DNA of 64,000 nt from Pieris napi (GCF_905475465.1 NC_062246.1:11434001-11498000); one strand, 5' to 3'. Shown: positions 10,804 to 23,027, counted from the first letter of the stretch. Notes: generated by a model from the sequence alone, not told the origin. Translations and numbers: made by a program.

Positions 10804-11289
10804 CCTAGAATCTTATTTTAACCAAAGGGATACTACCAGTCCTGACGCCTAAAAACGGGTTTCCTGAATATTGTACCTGATAACTAGAAATTTGCTCTGA
10901 AACAGCCTGAAAATGTTTCAGTCTCCTGAAAACAAGGGTGGTGTTTAACCAAATCCAGTTTTTTAGTATGTAATAGAGCCTTGAAACGGCTAAATAAATC
11001 ACATTTCAGCTTGCTGACGCCTCTTAGTTATAGAAAACGAGAAATTTACATGAAATAGCATTTATAATCTATGAACCATTGCATACATTAAGCAAAGAAT
11101 AGAGATTGTATTTATAAAATATTAAGAGCTAATTTTATTGATTGTTATATGTGAATGTGTAATTTATTGTAATTTTAAAAATGTACGTAAATAAGACTGG
11201 TTTTATTTAATCTACCCTTTTACCTAACTTGCCATACCCGAACCTCCTTCGGGGTTTGATTCTCGACGAAACAAAAATTGTTTACAAAT

Positions 11290-11410
11290 CGAACGGATTC
11301 AGATGTCACGTAGCTCCGTTCACCTATTAATCTCCTCTTGCTACGGTACTGACACACCTTGCTTCATCAACTTTCACGATGCTGTTTATGGATACTTTTA
11401 ACTTATTAAT
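11290..11410. repeat. Interspersed repeat shared with 43268-43385
   Basis: Shares TCTTGCTACGGTACTG and ATACTTTTAACTT with the second copy (ACTTGCTACGGTCCTGG, GGTACTTTTAACTTG). Repeats with this core are widespread in lepidopteran genomes; class not determined. Confidence 0.45.
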
Positions 11411-11433
11411 TACGAAATTTAAGCCCTTTGTAG

Positions 11434-11612
11434 GCGGTGGAAAACATCGTGAGGAAACCGGCTTGCCATAGACCCAAAAAGTCGACGGCGTGTGTCAGGC
11501 ACAGGAGGCTGATAACCTACTTGCCTATTAGATCGTCAAATGATCATGAAACAGATTTAGAAATCTTAGGCCCAGACCTAGAGAGGTTGTAGCGCCACTT
11601 ATTTATTTAAAA
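11434..11612 (+). mobile_element. tRNA-derived SINE body, head missing
   Basis: AACATCGTGAGGAAACCGGC, CGGCGTGTGTCAGGCACAGG and the tail TAGCGCCACTTATTTATTT match the SINE body; the tRNA-like head is absent. Confidence 0.7.
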
Positions 11613-12719
11613 GTCCTTTGTAAAATCAATATCGATTATTAACTTAATAATTATCTATTGAATGGATATCTCCGATAAAATCACATCAATAAAAAGCCCC
11701 CATCATGGCTGGCCATGGTGAAACTTACTTGATCCAGGAGATACATTTAAATTAGGTACTACGTAATTTAAGTCGACGTCATGTCTCGTATAAGATCGAT
11801 CTCGCGCAAAGCAATAATTGTAGGAGGCGCGAGTGGCTGGATATTTCTGATTACAATACAAGCATTACCTGTCCACATCGTATGTATAACTTTCGTAGTA
11901 ATTGAAATTATCATGATTCACGTGTCCTTTTCATTGTCTACATATTTTTTAATTGCTTTGTTTTGTTCCATTATTTATGTCTAAGTAATTGTATCGCTTG
12001 CACAGCTTTCGCTCAAATTATTTTTTTCCTCACAGTGGGCTGGAAGAGATCCCTCGAATGCGAAAAGGCCACAAAATATTTTATTTAATTATTTAAATTA
12101 AATAAATTGTACTGTAGTTATTGCAATGAAATTTTTTTATAGAACAGGGGGCAAACGGGCAGGAGGCTGACCTGATAAGTGTAAAAAAAAAAAAATAATA
12201 ATGCGTAGGTATGTGAAACTGACTGACGTGCTGTTTCTCTCTTGAAAGGCTTTAAGTAAACGCGAACGTTTGCAGAATTGTAGCTTTGCAAGTATAACTT
12301 TTTTTAAAGCTAAAATAATAATATTATTTGAGTTTTTTTTTTGAAGCTAATTTCCTATTATATTACTTAATTGTTTAAAAAATATATATCTTTATCGCCA
12401 CAAAATAATTTGGATATTAATTTAACATTCCTACTTTACAATGTTGTTTTGTAAACATAATAATCTTGGGGCGCTACAACTTTTATTATTCTTGACCTCA
12501 GATGTCAACATTTAATTGATAATCTGTATAATTTATAGATAATTAGATAACCTGTGATATTTCGGTGTAAGTGGGTGGGGTCTTAACCGCATGACCTGTG
12601 TTAAGAATAGCACACTTAACTCCAATTTTTAAATAAAAAAGATAGTTATTTCCCATATTAACATATTCATAAATATTTAATTCTTAGTTAAAATTAAAGT
12701 CTGAAATGAAATAGAAATG
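11613..12719. other. Intergenic, no gene supported
   Basis: AT-rich. A 67-codon ORF at 11781-11984 has two hydrophobic runs but no recognised family. 12138-12182 is a short antisense piece of the WNQLP-type tail (ATAGAACAGGGGGCAAACGG). 12690-12730 has GAAAT microsatellite repeats. Confidence 0.45.
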
Positions 12720-13040
12720 AAATGAAATGACGATTCGGCCACTCTCTAAACGCTGTTGAGACTGGCCATCATCGACTGGCCGTGGTACATATTATAGTGT
12801 AGTGTGGACTCTGTTTCTGCACTTAGACGCCCATTTGGTCCGTTGTGCGTTAATCCATGGCTAATTAAGCCAGCTTAGCTCCTTCCAGAAGCTCAGAAGT
12901 TTCCTGGGCACATCGCAGGCTTCACGGAGCGACCTCCAACCCGAGGATTTCTGCTCGTTTGGAAGCCACAGCCACGCATGGACTACGTGGGTGACCGCGG
13001 TATATATTTTAATGCACACTCCGATAGAACAGATGTCCGA
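12720..13040. repeat. Interspersed repeat shared with 42825-43130
   Basis: Shared block CTCCTTCCAGAAGCTCAGAA, then GTTTCCTGGGCACAT and GGACTACGTGG. Both copies leave a similar antisense reading frame (RKLLSFWKE), suggesting an old coding transposon; family not identified. Confidence 0.5.
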
Positions 13041-13089
13041 CACTACCGGACTTGTGCATTTTATTGTCTTATGAGAATACCGTAATATT

Positions 13090-13625
13090 AAAAAAAAAGG
13101 GTGCGTGTACTTATGTACGCGCGTAAGAAGTTATACTTCTTTGGCTTTCTTTATTTTTTTTAAATATAATTAATTAATAATTAATATTTAACATAAACAA
13201 TTTAATAATATTTAATATTTAGTATATTATTCAATTATTAATTAATGTTAATAACAGTTATTATTATTATTTATTATTTTATTATATTATTAATTCAATT
13301 TAATAACTTGGTATGTTTCATAACCTTTTAACTAAGTAACAATAGGTCTTTGTGAAAAAACATTGCTAAATTTCTTTGAAAAAATAATTAAAACTCCTTT
13401 ATTTGTTTAAAAGGTAAATGTCATTATGGTCATTCAAAATTCTTTGCTAACTTCACGCATATTCTATTTCTTTTTACTTGTAGATTGTCTTATTCCCATC
13501 TCGCTCGCGCACGCTATAATCACACTGACAACTTTGTGTCACGGTGCGCGCGCAATCGTAAAATTTCACTCTCATCAATTTTTCATAACGCGCCTAAAGA
13601 AGTATAACTTCAAAAAATTGATATA
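13090..13625. mobile_element. Element with inverted GTACGCGCGTAAGAAGTTATA-like ends
   Basis: Left end GTGCGTGTACTTATGTACGC with AAGAAGTTATACTTCTTTGG; right end CGCGCCTAAAGAAGTATAAC inverted. The middle is extremely AT-rich. A shorter relative is at 54293-54650. Probably a non-autonomous DNA transposon. Confidence 0.45.
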
Positions 13626-13679
13626 GATCGAATAAGAACAATTAATTCTTCAATTATTATTTTTTATGCTCCGCAAATT

Positions 13680-13905
13680 CCACCTGTTTCACCTCGACAG
13701 CCGTCGTTCCACAACTGAGCGTTTCAAGGCCGTTTTGGCCGCACCACTATGTGGAATCAGCTGCCTACTGAAGTATTTCGAAATTTAAGAAAAGAGCTTA
13801 CCTACTTTTAAAACTCCGGCAACACACTCGCGAGTCCTCTGGCATTGTGAGTGTTCATGGGCGGTATTAATAATATCAGGTGATCCTGCCCGTTTGATCA
13901 ATAAA
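13680..13905 (+). repeat. WNQLP-type LINE tail
   Basis: CGCACCACTATGTGGAATCA, then CAGCTGCCTACTGAAGTATT and CCGGCAACACACTCGCGAGT. The encoded MWNQLPTEVF motif marks it as the degenerate end of a LINE ORF plus 3' UTR. Confidence 0.65.
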
Positions 13906-14579
13906 AAAACTCGTTAGGGTTGCTATCAATATATATCTAATAATCAATATCAACTTGCATTGTTTTCTACTAATTCTTTTTACGTAGCTTTTACGAAATT
14001 ATTGTTACTAACACATTAATAAATCGTCTCCTAATTAAAAGTCATTTTTTATGTCAGTGTAGCACATAATTTTTAATGGATTTTAAAGTCGTTTTAAAGT
14101 TAAAAATATTAATATGCAAACTAATTACAAGGTTATCTGTATGACAATTCATTTTTGAAGTAATTTATTGATGTTTTAATTACCGTATTTATTATTTTAA
14201 TTACCGTATCGTTTTAATGATCGGCTTAATTATTATTGTCTACGCAGAGGCATTGCGTCTCTAGCGTATTCTACAAAGTGTACTATGTTGAGTGTTCTGA
14301 AGAGTTGTTTGGTTGATCCCTTCTGCCTCGTTTCAACACCGTACGAGATCTATCAATTCAAAGTTTTATCAGAACAACCTTGATGTCTGGTAGGTTTTTA
14401 TTAGTTCCCGTCCGAATAGTTTTTAGTAAAGGGATCAATGAACTACCTATAGCATGGTAAAAGTGCATAGATAGCAATTGTACATACTTTAATTAGTGAA
14501 ATATATTATTGTATATTAATTATTTTAAAAAACTTTACTCCGATAAGAAACGCCAATTTAATATGTAAGGACCAAAGTC

Positions 14580-14650
14580 ACAATAATTTATTTATATAGG
14601 TAACACAATGAACACGTCTTATGAACGTCTAAAAAGAAATATTAAATATT
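14580..14650 (-). repeat. LINE tail fragment, (TTTGACT)n family
   Basis: CAAAGTCACAATAATTTATT, GGTAACACAATGAACACG; antisense relative of the tails at 15640, 33598, 55000 and 58870. Confidence 0.5.
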
Positions 14651-14679
14651 AAATCACTCACCAAAACTATTTTCGGCGG

Positions 14680-14850
14680 TTCTATAGGAAGTATTCAGAA
14701 AAGTTGGGAGAAATACGAACTAATTATAAACGGTGAACGATTATCCCACATAAGGTTGGCAGACGATCTGATTTTATTTGCCTCAACACTCGACGAATTG
14801 GACAGGTCACAGACCTTGCTTCGGAAAGCAGGATTGCGGATCCAACCTAA
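14680..14850 (+). mobile_element. RTE-like reverse transcriptase fragment
   Basis: The forward frame reads SWEKYELIINGERLSHIRLA followed by DDLILFASTLDEL, i.e. the catalytic LADD box of a non-LTR reverse transcriptase with RTE-type flanks. Stops follow soon after, so only the palm core remains. What lies at 14880-15060 is not identified. Confidence 0.65.
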
Positions 14851-15639
14851 CCTATTTACCCATCATTATTTTACTTAGACATGTTTGAAATTGGAAACAA
14901 GACGGCACTTACAGTTGGCCTACTATACACTGAAAGTCTTCCGGGGAGTGGTGAGCAACTCAAGGTGGTCTCCGAGAACTCGGTAACCTATGGGATGTAC
15001 CACGGCGAAGGCCAATTGCTTGTGATACCAAGACGTTGCGCCTACTGAATGCTGTCGATACTATCGACATATTGTGAGCTCACAGTAGCGAATAATGTGT
15101 ATATATTATTTTTTATCGACAATATCAAATTGGTTTAATTGAAAGGATTATTGTAAATAAATTAAATTTCAATATTTATAAAAAGATCGGAACCTAAATT
15201 GGGCCGTGGTATCATTATAAATTGAAGGATAGTTGAAATTAGATAATTTAAAAATGACAGCACCATCCATCTTTCTTTATCCAGGGGCCTTGGCATTAAT
15301 ACAAATGTGATATTCTTTTTCAATGACTCCATATATAATTTAAGTAAAACCTACTTTCAAAAATACACTTCAATGCAAGGACATAAAGATGGACTTGATA
15401 ATGATGAAACTTCCTTTTCTCGTCATGCATCAGGCATGATCAAGAATGCATCGAAAAATTGGTTCTGAGGTTAAAATGATAACTTTATACCTATAAATAG
15501 TCAAAACCTTAGTTAAAATTATATTTATCAGACACTACGTACATTTATATAGCAGCAAATATTCAAGGTTTCGTCAAAACCAATTAATTTCTTGATCAAA
15601 AAATAAAGTAATTGTAATTAAAAAAACGCGTGCCATCAA

Positions 15640-15855
15640 GTCAACCCAAGTCAAAAATGATTTATTCATATAGATAACACAATGTACACTTATGAAAGTC
15701 AAAAAAGTAATATACATTAAATGCTTCTAATTTTACATTTACTGCCAGTACTCAAATCAAGGGCGTAGAACGGAAGACAAGAACTGGCAATAAACTCTCC
15801 GCCACTGTTTTTAATCGCCAAGTTTTTTGTTTTACACAACATTTGTAAGGAGCTG
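15640..15855 (-). mobile_element. LINE 3' end, (TTTGACT)n family
   Basis: Starts AAGTCAACCCAAGTCAAAAA and carries the shared blocks CAAGGGCGTAGAACGG and CCGCCACTGTTTTTAATCGC. Confidence 0.65.
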
Positions 15856-16035
15856 CAACCATTAGGTACACCATGTTCCACATGACATCTTAAGTAATAA
15901 ATATTAATAAATCAAATTAAAAACAAAGAATTGTCCTCTATCAGCAGTAGGCATGGTGAAATAGGAGCACGCACTTACATTCTCGTGAGAACAATACGCA
16001 AAGACAAAGCCGTGAAACCAGTTGGTAGTTTTGTG

Positions 16036-16874
16036 TTTCAAACTCAAACTCAAACTCAAAATATCTTTATTCAAGTGGGTAACCAAGTACACTTTTGAAT
16101 CGTCAAGTTAAATTAATCATAAATTTACATTTACTACCAGTTCGCAAGTCAAGGGCGTAGAGCGGGTAAGAAGAACTGGCAAGAAACTTTCCGCCACTCT
16201 TTTTAATCGCCAAGTATTGTCATACAAAATGTTTGAACTGGAGTAATTCAATCCCAAGGATTAGGATCGTTTAAGTAGTCCTCAAATTTATAAAAAGCTT
16301 TGTTGATTAATTTTCGTTTAACAAGGGCTTTGAATTTATTTAGTGAAAATTCTTTAATTTCGCTTAGGAGTTTGTTGTAAAAACGAATACAATTTCCATA
16401 TAAGGAGTGGTTTATCTTTTGGAGCCTGGTTGGTCGTACACTCAAATTAGTTCTATTTCGCGTATTATACTGGTGAAAGTCACCATTTGTTTTAAAATCG
16501 TTTATATTTTTTTGGACATACAACAAGGCTTCAAGAATATATTGACCAGATAGTGTCATAATATTTAATTCCTTAAACTTATTCCGTACCGACTCCCTCG
16601 GAGAAACACAACAAATACCCCGAACAGCCCGCTTCTGCAGCACAAATATGGATTGAACCTCTGCAGCAGCACCCCACAGTAAAATACCGTACGACATAAC
16701 GCTGTGGAAGTAGCTATGATACACAATTTTAGCCGTGTCCTTATCAGTAAACTGTCGGATTTTCTTTACTGCATATGCTGCAGAGCTCAGCCTATTCGAA
16801 AGAGTCTCTATGTGTGGGCCCCATTGGAGTTTACTATCTATTGTTATGCCTAGAAAAACAGTTTTCTTCGCCAT
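16036..16874 (-). mobile_element. 5'-truncated CR1/Jockey-type LINE, (TTTGAG)n tail
   Basis: Longest copy of this family in the window. The antisense frame 16874-16248 (208 codons) is the C-terminal part of a reverse transcriptase: VFLGITIDSKLQW, SVMSYGILLWG and VLQKRAVRGICCVSPRESVR. It ends FYKFEDYLNDPNPWD. Short 3' UTR and TCAAACTCAAACTCAAAC tail. No RT catalytic core, so it is not mobile by itself. No stop interrupts the 208 codons, so the insertion looks fairly young. Confidence 0.85.
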
Positions 16875-16916
16875 CTATAGATATAACTTTTTTAAGTGCT
16901 AGTTAACAACGTTTAT

Positions 16917-17025
16917 ATTTTTTTTATAGAACAGCGGGCAAACGGGAAAGAGGCTCACCTGATGTAAAGTGATGGACCCATGGACACTCTCAATGCTAGA
17001 GGACTCGCGAGTGTTTTGCCGGCCA
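16917..17025 (-). repeat. WNQLP-type LINE tail fragment
   Basis: TTTTATAGAACAGCGGGCAA, CACTCTCAATGCTAGAGGAC and TTTTGCCGGCCATTTTA in antisense. Confidence 0.6.
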
Positions 17026-17540
17026 TTTTAGAATTAGTACTGTTATAACAAATGATTGCATAAACGATGTTGGAGAGTTGGAATGATAATGTTAATAAGG
17101 AAGCTTCTAAGCCATTTAATATAGAATTAATTTTGGATTTTACTAATATTTGTCTGAAATTACGCTTAGGTTTTTATATGTACTGATAATTCGTTGGTAG
17201 CATTATTAAATTTGGCTTCGTTAATTTTATATAAACTTTCGTATATTTTAAAAAGAGTGCTAAATATACCAATTTTCTTTTGGAGGCCAACCTTTTTTCA
17301 TTATTTTCGCTACTACGTATGCGTTATCATATCTGGTAGCATCGACCTCATTCAAGGTACCTTAAGGTAGATTTATATTTCCTGTGGTGGTTCTACGATA
17401 GTTCTTCCTCAAATATAAGAGCCGGGCTCTTGTCTGTGGATTAATCGCCTCTGTTATTTGTATTTGCCATTATTCCTTTTTGTTGGAGAGAGTAGTGTGG
17501 TGGTTTCTCCATTTGCCTTCCACACCGCGGTTCAAAGGGC

Positions 17541-17725
17541 GTGGTGCCGTGGGGTTATTTGACAAAAATAAAGAACATGCATGGAAAAAAGTTTTGCGAC
17601 GATGATGAAGTGAAGTCGGCAATTTCGGCCTATTTTGACGACCAAGACAAATCTTTTTTTTCGACGGTATTAATAAGTTATTTGACAGATCTGATAATTG
17701 CATTGAAAAGGAATAGTTTGTTTCA
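17541..17725 (+). mobile_element. Mariner transposase C-terminal remnant
   Basis: The frame NMHGKKFCDDDEVKSAISAY then FDDQDKSFF resembles the end of mariner transposases (KF.SNEEV..A..AYFE.KDKSFY). The catalytic aspartates are absent, and no terminal inverted repeats were found. Confidence 0.6.
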
Positions 17726-17739
17726 TTTCATTACCCTTC

Positions 17740-18740
17740 CCTGTCATTCCGCGAACTTTATGACCGCCCCTCGTATGTGATATACATACGAGGCGTAACA
17801 AGGCGTAAGGCGAAACAATATCTAGATACCCTGTGTTTATGTTTAATCCCTCAATTGGGTCAAAATACAGCCCAGGATTAGTGATCGGGTGTTTGAATTC
17901 TCCGTCCGCCAATACGCTGTAACGAAAATATTATCTTAATATCATATGTGTACTTTATATGGCTAATAAATAAGATATAATAAAATTTATTTATTCTTAT
18001 GTTATTAATAACTTATATATAGTATTAATTATAATATATAAAATCAGTTTTTGTTAGTGGTGAGAAACATTAGCGGTTTGCACTACGTCAAAATGATGTA
18101 TGACGTGAATAAGTAAAGTAAGGTTATTTTTTCAGTTTATCTTTACTATTTTATAAGGGCCTTTCCATGTGGGGAAAGTTCTTATCGGAATATTAAATTA
18201 TTTTTTACATAGACCTAATCACCTATTTTATATATTATGGGTCTTTTTATATATTATGGCTTTCAAAATAATCTAGTTTTTAATCGGCCCAAAAATATTT
18301 ATTAATCTATTTCTTAACAATTATTTTTAATTTTATTTTATTTACAATACACTTTTATACAAGAATTCATTACTTACACTGCTAACTTTTACTGGTATTA
18401 TTTTTTCTTGGGAACCATGCGAATAGTGAGTGAATTATGAATTATATATACAATTTTGTGTATAAATGGGATTCGATTGGATCTTCAAAATTAGTAATAC
18501 TTATTTGTTTATAAGATTTAGAGATTGTTTCATCGAATAGAGTTTTTAAACTAATGTAGACAAGAGGAATTGTTTAAAGAAGATTAGCTTTTGTATATAA
18601 TAAGTATATGATTAGAGAGTTCTCTTTTTAGAGTTCCTCCTTATTGGTTATTTCCGAAAGTAGTTCTTCGACATAGGGAATAGGGGTGGCTTTCATCTAA
18701 TAGTTTTATAATTTGAGGAAATTCAGTCGAAGTAGGTAAA
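17740..18740. other. Intergenic, nothing recognised
   Basis: AT-rich sequence with short palindromic GTATGT motifs near 17770-17790; no coding or RNA signal that I can support. Confidence 0.5.
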
Positions 18741-18744
18741 TAGG

Positions 18745-19310
18745 GTATTTAAGGCTCAAAAGAAATGTATTAGAGCAATTTGTGGAGCAAACTGTCTTGA
18801 TAGTTGCGTACCTTTATTTAAGAAGCTCAAAATTTTCGTGCACAGAAACATAGGTACATATTTTTAAGTCGAATGTAGGAGTCGAAGTAAGAAGTAGACA
18901 TGGGGAGAAATTGGCTGTGCCAATAATCAATCTGGAACTATTTAGGAAAAACACCTTTTGTATAGCAATTAAGGTTTACAATAAATTACCAAAATAATTA
19001 GAAGATCTTCCGTCTAGAGTCTTTAAAAAGCGAATACACCAGTATTACTTTTGAAAAAAATGTCCAATCAATGATTATTTGCGTGAGACACTGTAGTTGA
19101 TATAAATTTAATAAAGTATGACATGATATGTACGATACAAATAATATAAGAACTGACCAATTCATATGACTAATAATGTAAAATGTAAAATTCCTTTAAA
19201 GACAAATTTGCGCGCCATTGTGTGTGGCAGAATATGCGAACTTACGATTGTACCACCTTACACATTTTTGTACCATATTCTTGCAATAAATAAATTATTA
19301 TTATTATTAA
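18745..19310 (+). mobile_element. LINE 3' end, (ATT)n-tailed family
   Basis: A degraded frame begins QKKCIRAICGANCLDSCVPL, then FKKLKI, a common LINE C-terminal pattern. The 3' UTR contains GCGCGCCATTGTGTGTGGCA and ends GCAATAAATAAATTATTATT. A reverse copy of the last ~340 bp lies at 29128-29470. Confidence 0.75.
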
Positions 19311-19482
19311 GTCGATTGAAATTGGAAGGATAATGCTGAAGGTTCCGATGATGAACATGAGCTAGGGATTCTCCACAGCGGAACGTGTGGTAATCTCTGT
19401 TTGAACTGCACATCATACTTCTACCGCACGAAACGCGAGTACAATAACCGAGTTCTTCACACCGGTTTTCTATGAGACAGAG

Positions 19483-19815
19483 GTGGATAGCAACCATATT
19501 ATTGCAACTGATGTTGCTATGCTAATAAGTCCCACATATGGCCTGCAACTTTGGGGCAGCGCAAGTGATACCAACATAAATATACTCCAGCGACAGAACA
19601 AGATCATAAGAGCAGTTGCAAGTATCACGATTCATAACCAACAACGAAGTTCACGAACACAAATGAGATCTATCAAAGAAGAAATCCGGAGACTGGCAGC
19701 TAAATACAAAGAGCTGTTAACCTGTCATCCGAACGAACTTGCTCGCCAACTCACCATACAGTATGTGAGTCGACTAAAACGTCACCATATTCTAGAGCAA
19801 GAAGACCGGCAGTAG
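19483..19815 (+). mobile_element. Jockey-type LINE C-terminus
   Basis: A 110-codon frame with SPTYGLQLWGSASDTNIN, LQRQNKIIRAVASI and EEIRRLAAKYKELLTCHPNE, the usual Jockey-clade pattern after the reverse transcriptase. It starts abruptly in degraded sequence; 5'-truncated. Confidence 0.75.
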
Positions 19816-19949
19816 TTGTAGGCAGAACATGAGTAGATGCTTCCAATTGGAAGTCACTCCACATGACAGCACAGAACAAATTCGCTCATAGCCTTAGGGC
19901 TGATTGCAAATACCCGCAGAAAAAAAATGTCCCAAAAGTCCATCCTGTC

Positions 19950-20095
19950 TTTTCATTCATAAATTTCTTTGTTTGCAAGATTTTAAATAACTTAGTAGAA
20001 TTACCAAATGTTTTAAATCTAGTTAAATCTCTCGAAGAGAAACACAGCGAGGCTGATCCATCTTATGATCCATGTCTTCAGGCGTAAGATGCTGT
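19950..20095 (+). repeat. Interspersed repeat shared with 48095-48190
   Basis: AAATAACTTAGTAGAATTAC, CAAATGTTTTAAATCTAGT; the second copy has AAATAACTTGGTAGATTTAC. Probably the end of a LINE-type coding frame. Confidence 0.5.
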
Positions 20096-20690
20096 GAAAT
20101 ATTACATTTTTAAATTGCATAATTGCTTTTAATGTATTTGTTAGTCTAGTTTATTGTATTATTTATTTTATTATTGTATTATTACAATGATAAAATAATT
20201 AATATATTATTATAATGATGATTATTATTTATTTTAGCATTATTGTTGTGCACACTTATCATCCACTCACATGCATATATGTTTTTGTGTGTTCTCTGTA
20301 AGTGTAAGATGTTTTTCGTTAGTGTGCCTTTTAAAAAAAATTAATAACGTGCGACATGAAATACTTCTACTGTTCTTTAACGAGTATTGTGTTTTGGATT
20401 GTTAAGCGGCGTTCGCACTGTTTTAAATCATGGTGGTCATACACAATAAGTTAACGAAACAAACAATAAAGCTAAGTACTTGCTTACTGCCCCAAGAAGA
20501 GACGAGAAGTTTGTTTATACGATTGTGTCAGTCTGATTCAGTAATAATATTCGTTCCTTTAGCACTGAATTTTCCGCGTCATGCGAAATTTTGATGATTT
20601 TTGGCAATTTTCCAATGTTTTTTATATTATTTCCATCAAGTAAACAGCTGTGTGATATGATTTATTTGCTCTATTTGTCATTTTTAATAA
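20096..20690. other. Intergenic, AT-rich, nothing recognised
   Basis: Contains TTATT-type simple sequence around 20150-20240; no coding or RNA feature supported. Confidence 0.45.
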
Positions 20691-20691
20691 T

Positions 20692-20754
20692 ACAAAGGCT
20701 AGGAGTTCAAGTTTTCAGTTAGAGTTAGAGTTCAGTTAAACTCCTAGCCTTTGT
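20692..20754. repeat. Perfect 16-bp hairpin
   Basis: ACAAAGGCTAGGAGTT at 20692-20707 is exactly repeated in inverse at 20739-20754, with a 31-base loop made of GAGTTA-like repeats. It could be a tiny MITE or a chance foldback. Confidence 0.5.
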
Positions 20755-20940
20755 TTTACAAAACTCTCACGCACACAAACGGGAACACACGTAAACGCAT
20801 ACGTACGCACAGGCTCAGCAATATTTATAATTATTATATTTTACTAGGGTATTATTTAATACACATTTGGTTTGTAAAAAAATTTTTATGAATCAAAAGG
20901 TCAAGTACGGCTACAAAAAATATTAAGTGTAGGGAATAAT

Positions 20941-20967
20941 ATTTTCTTTCTTTCTTTCTTTCTTTCA
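20941..20967 (+). repeat. (TTTC)n microsatellite
   Basis: About five tandem TTTC units. Confidence 0.8.
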
Positions 20968-21425
20968 GTGTCCAGTACTTTGAAGTAAGTAGCCTTGGAC
21001 ACTAAGGCCTCATACGCCGCTGTCTTGCCTCCGACAATATTCCAGCAATTTTTGAGCCAACAGGCATCTCTAGAAAAGATGGCAAGCGGCCGGGTGGAAT
21101 GTTGTAGATCCCTTAGAAGATGAGCCGGCTTTGGTATGGGATGCTACTTATGTGGACTCGTAAGCCCCGTCTCACCCCAAACAAAAAGCTGGGGCGGTCG
21201 CAGAGCAGGCGGAAAATAATAATCGGTTCAAATATAAGAGTCTTTCCTCCAACTTCGATTTAGTTCCCTTTGGACTAAAGACTCTTGGGCTAATTAAAGA
21301 TGTAATTTGGCGTCTAGTAGATAGTACCGATGGCTCCAGAGCTGGTACTTTCCTCGCTCTACAAATAAGTATAGCAATTTAGTGAGGAAATGCTGCCGGT
21401 ATTAAACTTTAAACTTTTAAAAGTT
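20968..21425 (+). mobile_element. LINE end, ISIAIQRGNAA family (+ copy)
   Basis: From about 21235 the broken frame reads VPFGLKTLGLIKDVIWRLVD then AGTFLALQISIAI, the typical end of a non-LTR polyprotein (VP..IET.G ... QRISIAIQRGNAA). The stretch before it (GCCCCGTCTCACCCCAAAC) may be its 5' continuation. Antisense relatives of the tip lie at 24240, 26795, 27775 and 28318. Confidence 0.6.
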
Positions 21426-22057
21426 TGTTTTAAAAAAAAATATTTATTAATATTTAATGAATATAGTATTATTTATAACATCTTCATAAATGTAAGCGTG
21501 ATCCTTAAACAGATTAAAAAAACATATGAAACACAAAAACCGTGTGTTATATGTGTGACAACATTATGAAATGACCTTTAGTACGTGCTGTTTTCGTAAA
21601 TATTATCTTCATTTGTTCAATGTATATTATATTTCGTTCAAACGTTGACTGTATTCAATAATTGTTGGCATTCATGCTAAGTTATTGTAGAATTCGCCCC
21701 GTTGTGTTTAGTTCTTTACTTCTAGTAATATAAAAGGTAAGTTAAAAGTGTAATACATATTAAATTACGTAAGTTTTTACTTAAAAATGTAAATTGTAGC
21801 ATGCAAATTAATGTCATGGTATAATATATGTAAAATTATGAACACTTATTACGATTCCTTCGTATTAATATCAATTTTAAACAAAGCAGCGTATATGTGA
21901 AAAAAATTTGAAATATGTTTCTCGAATATATGAAGTTCTGAAACGAATAGAATGAGTTTGATACCAGTGGATTTTTAATTGATTTTTAGTACATGTAATT
22001 AATTAATTAATCATAACGATTTTTTTTAAAAGTCTTTGTTCTCTAACCAAATATACA

Positions 22058-22076
22058 TATACATATACATATACAT
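22058..22076. repeat. ATACAT microsatellite
   Basis: Short tandem run of ATACAT. Confidence 0.7.
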
Positions 22077-22139
22077 TAACATAATTTTAACCTAAGCGAT
22101 AGCATATTTTTTTATTTACAACATACTAGTTAACAGCCA

Positions 22140-22960
22140 GTTGGTCAGGTTGTTTTCCGGCATAGGCCTCCTCCTGTCCACTCATCTCTTTCACGAGCTG
22201 ATCTTCTCCATCCTTCCGACAGATCGTCTTCCTATCTCATTATTTGACGGCCTGTTTTCCTTCTTCATTCTATTTTTCTTTTTTCGACCTCATGATATGC
22301 CCAGTCTAATTCCATTTAGGTTTTTAATTTTTGTTAATACATCGCATATTTTTGTCCTTTTCCTTTTTATTTATCGTTGATGGTGTTTTAAATTCGGAAA
22401 AAAATGCAATACTATATGAAATTTCTTGAAAATGAATTATTGTCTTTGATATTCTTCATACTTCGCAAAGACCAAAGACGTCCCTTTTTATAAACTTTAT
22501 GGCTTCTTCCAATTCTCCTAACGTGATATATGTTACAATATCCAGTTTATTGTTACTTCCTTTACTCAAGGATGTATTTTTAGGTGGTGGTGGTCTGGTC
22601 TGGTTCTGCTTTTGGTTGTTGTTTTTAAGTGCTTTTTTGCTTGCTTTTGCTTGCAATGCTTTTTTTCTGTTGTATTTAATTGCTATAACGTTGTTCTTGC
22701 TCTGTTTAAGGTTTTCCAGTGAATTGGATAGTTCTCTTTTTCTTTATTTTTATGTATGCCAGGTTTCAGTTCACATCTTTGTTCCAATACTTCTTTATGA
22801 AAATCTTCGGTAAAGTATACTTCTTTGAGGCTCTTTCTCATTTTTAAAATCACACTTTTTAGTAGTTTGAGGATTGGTCGTGTTTTGTTTTTTTTTTGTT
22901 GATTCGGTATCACACAGGGACACTGACACAGCAATTCGTGCTGAGATAGGGCCTTAAGTA
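22140..22960 (-). mobile_element. RTE LINE deletion derivative
   Basis: Antisense pieces of both ends of an RTE element. 22960-22683 resembles the end of ORF1 (VYFTEDFHKEVLEQR vs VKEDFSKEVLEKR in the full copy at 40550-41284). 22530-22456 resembles the start of the endonuclease (LGELEEAIKFIKRDVFGLCE). 22360-22141 resembles the 3' end (region of the GHMTRD/RPTKRW motifs). The reverse transcriptase between is missing. Confidence 0.55.
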
Positions 22961-23027
22961 AATAATAAAATATTTTTTTATAATACACAATATGATACAC
23001 ACAGCTAAATGAAATTATACCTTACAG

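Noticed and set aside
11781..11984. Small hydrophobic membrane-protein ORF
   Set aside because: AT-rich DNA readily yields such ORFs; no signal of splicing, conservation or family.
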